64,000 nt of DNA from Streptomyces sp. NBC_00237 (GTDB lineage: Bacteria; Actinomycetota; Actinomycetes; Streptomycetales; Streptomycetaceae), in NCBI RefSeq assembly GCF_026342435.1, contig NZ_JAPEMT010000002.1:682001-746000 (forward strand), written 5' to 3'. How positions within the stretch are numbered: position 1 is the first letter of the stretch; every line of letters begins with the position of its first letter. The notes under the pieces are model-generated. The model did not search any database. It saw only the letters and a list, made by a program, of their open reading frames with translations, and was not told where the DNA came from. The position numbers and the translations under genes were made by a program. This document shows positions 63,878 through 64,000 of the stretch, piece by piece.

Positions 63878-64000
63878 CTAGTCGACCGCGCGGACGACCA
63901 TGGCGGAGTTGAAGCCGCCGTAACCCCGGGCGAGCACCAGCGCGGTGCGCACCGAGGCGGTGCGCGGCTGGCCGGTCACCAGGTCGATGTCGTACTCGGG
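63878..64000 (-). CDS. Chain-length factor / ketosynthase beta, C-terminal 40 residues only
   Basis: The minus strand reads YDIDLVTGQPRTASVRTALV, then LARGYGGFNSAMVVRAVD and a TAG stop at 63880-63878. This is the characteristic end of KS-beta (CLF) subunits of type II PKS: the GGFN segment with no downstream catalytic motifs. The gene continues beyond the window. KS-alpha is expected next to it. Confidence 0.93.
   Translation of the reverse strand, partial: PEYDIDLVTGQPRTASVRTALVLARGYGGFNSAMVVRAVD

Overview
The window looks like Streptomyces chromosome (or a Streptomyces linear replicon): codon use is strongly GC-biased, GTG starts and 4-bp start/stop overlaps are frequent, and the gene content is that of a streptomycete accessory region. 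It has two parts. Bases 1 to about 26.7 kb hold mobile-element debris and anti-phage or conflict genes on both strands, with base composition visibly less GC-rich than the right part. From about 26.9 kb to the end lies a type II polyketide cluster, almost entirely on the minus strand and cut by the window end inside the chain-length factor.

Left part: an IS3-family element (1-1329) is followed by an Mrr-like restriction endonuclease. A tyrosine recombinase (3158-4369) abuts a 5'-terminal fragment of a pcaD-like gene (3-oxoadipate enol-lactonase). A second fragment of the same gene end, in the same orientation, lies at 26569-26673. I read these 105-bp imperfect direct repeats as the ends of a roughly 23.5-kb integrated element. 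Its cargo, in order, is a Gabija-type pair (OLD/TOPRIM nuclease plus UvrD-like helicase), a small membrane protein with an NB-ARC/TPR STAND protein, a large convergent NACHT-like STAND protein, a three-gene set (EACC1-like protein, caspase-SF1 helicase fusion, unidentified 484-aa protein), an ApeA-like HEPN protein and a second HEPN-like protein. This is a dense defence island.

Right part: a DUF5988-type small protein, a decayed type II thioesterase, a deoxynucleoside kinase, an MFS protein and a KorA/KorB 2-oxoacid:ferredoxin oxidoreductase pair form the edge. A perfect 42-bp palindrome with a T tail (33389-33430) ends the long minus-strand run. Read in the direction of transcription, from 64000 downward, the cluster holds: chain-length factor (partial), ACP, ketoreductase, didomain aromatase/cyclase, an oxygenase-reductase fusion of the PgaM/UrdM kind, a 14-TM exporter, a second ACP, a PPTase, a malonyltransferase, an acyl-CoA carboxylase beta subunit, a SCO6745-like protein, a tandem ABM-fold protein, a SnoaL-like protein, deoxysugar genes (thymidylyltransferase, 4,6-dehydratase, 4-ketoreductase, PLP 3-dehydratase, 3,5-epimerase, 2,3-dehydratase, Gfo/Idh 3-ketoreductase), two glycosyltransferases, a DsbA/FrnE-like protein, carboxylase epsilon, an alpha/beta hydrolase, a questin-oxidase-like protein, an FMN reductase, a second exporter and a sugar aminotransferase.

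The oxygenase-reductase fusion together with KR and a didomain cyclase points to an angucycline-type aromatic polyketide. The sugar genes would suffice for a 2,3,6-trideoxyhexose (L-rhodinose type). The separate Lys-containing aminotransferase leaves open a 4-amino-tetradeoxy sugar. No pathway regulator, ketosynthase-alpha or methyltransferase is visible inside the window. All product names are inferred from sequence; no database search was run.
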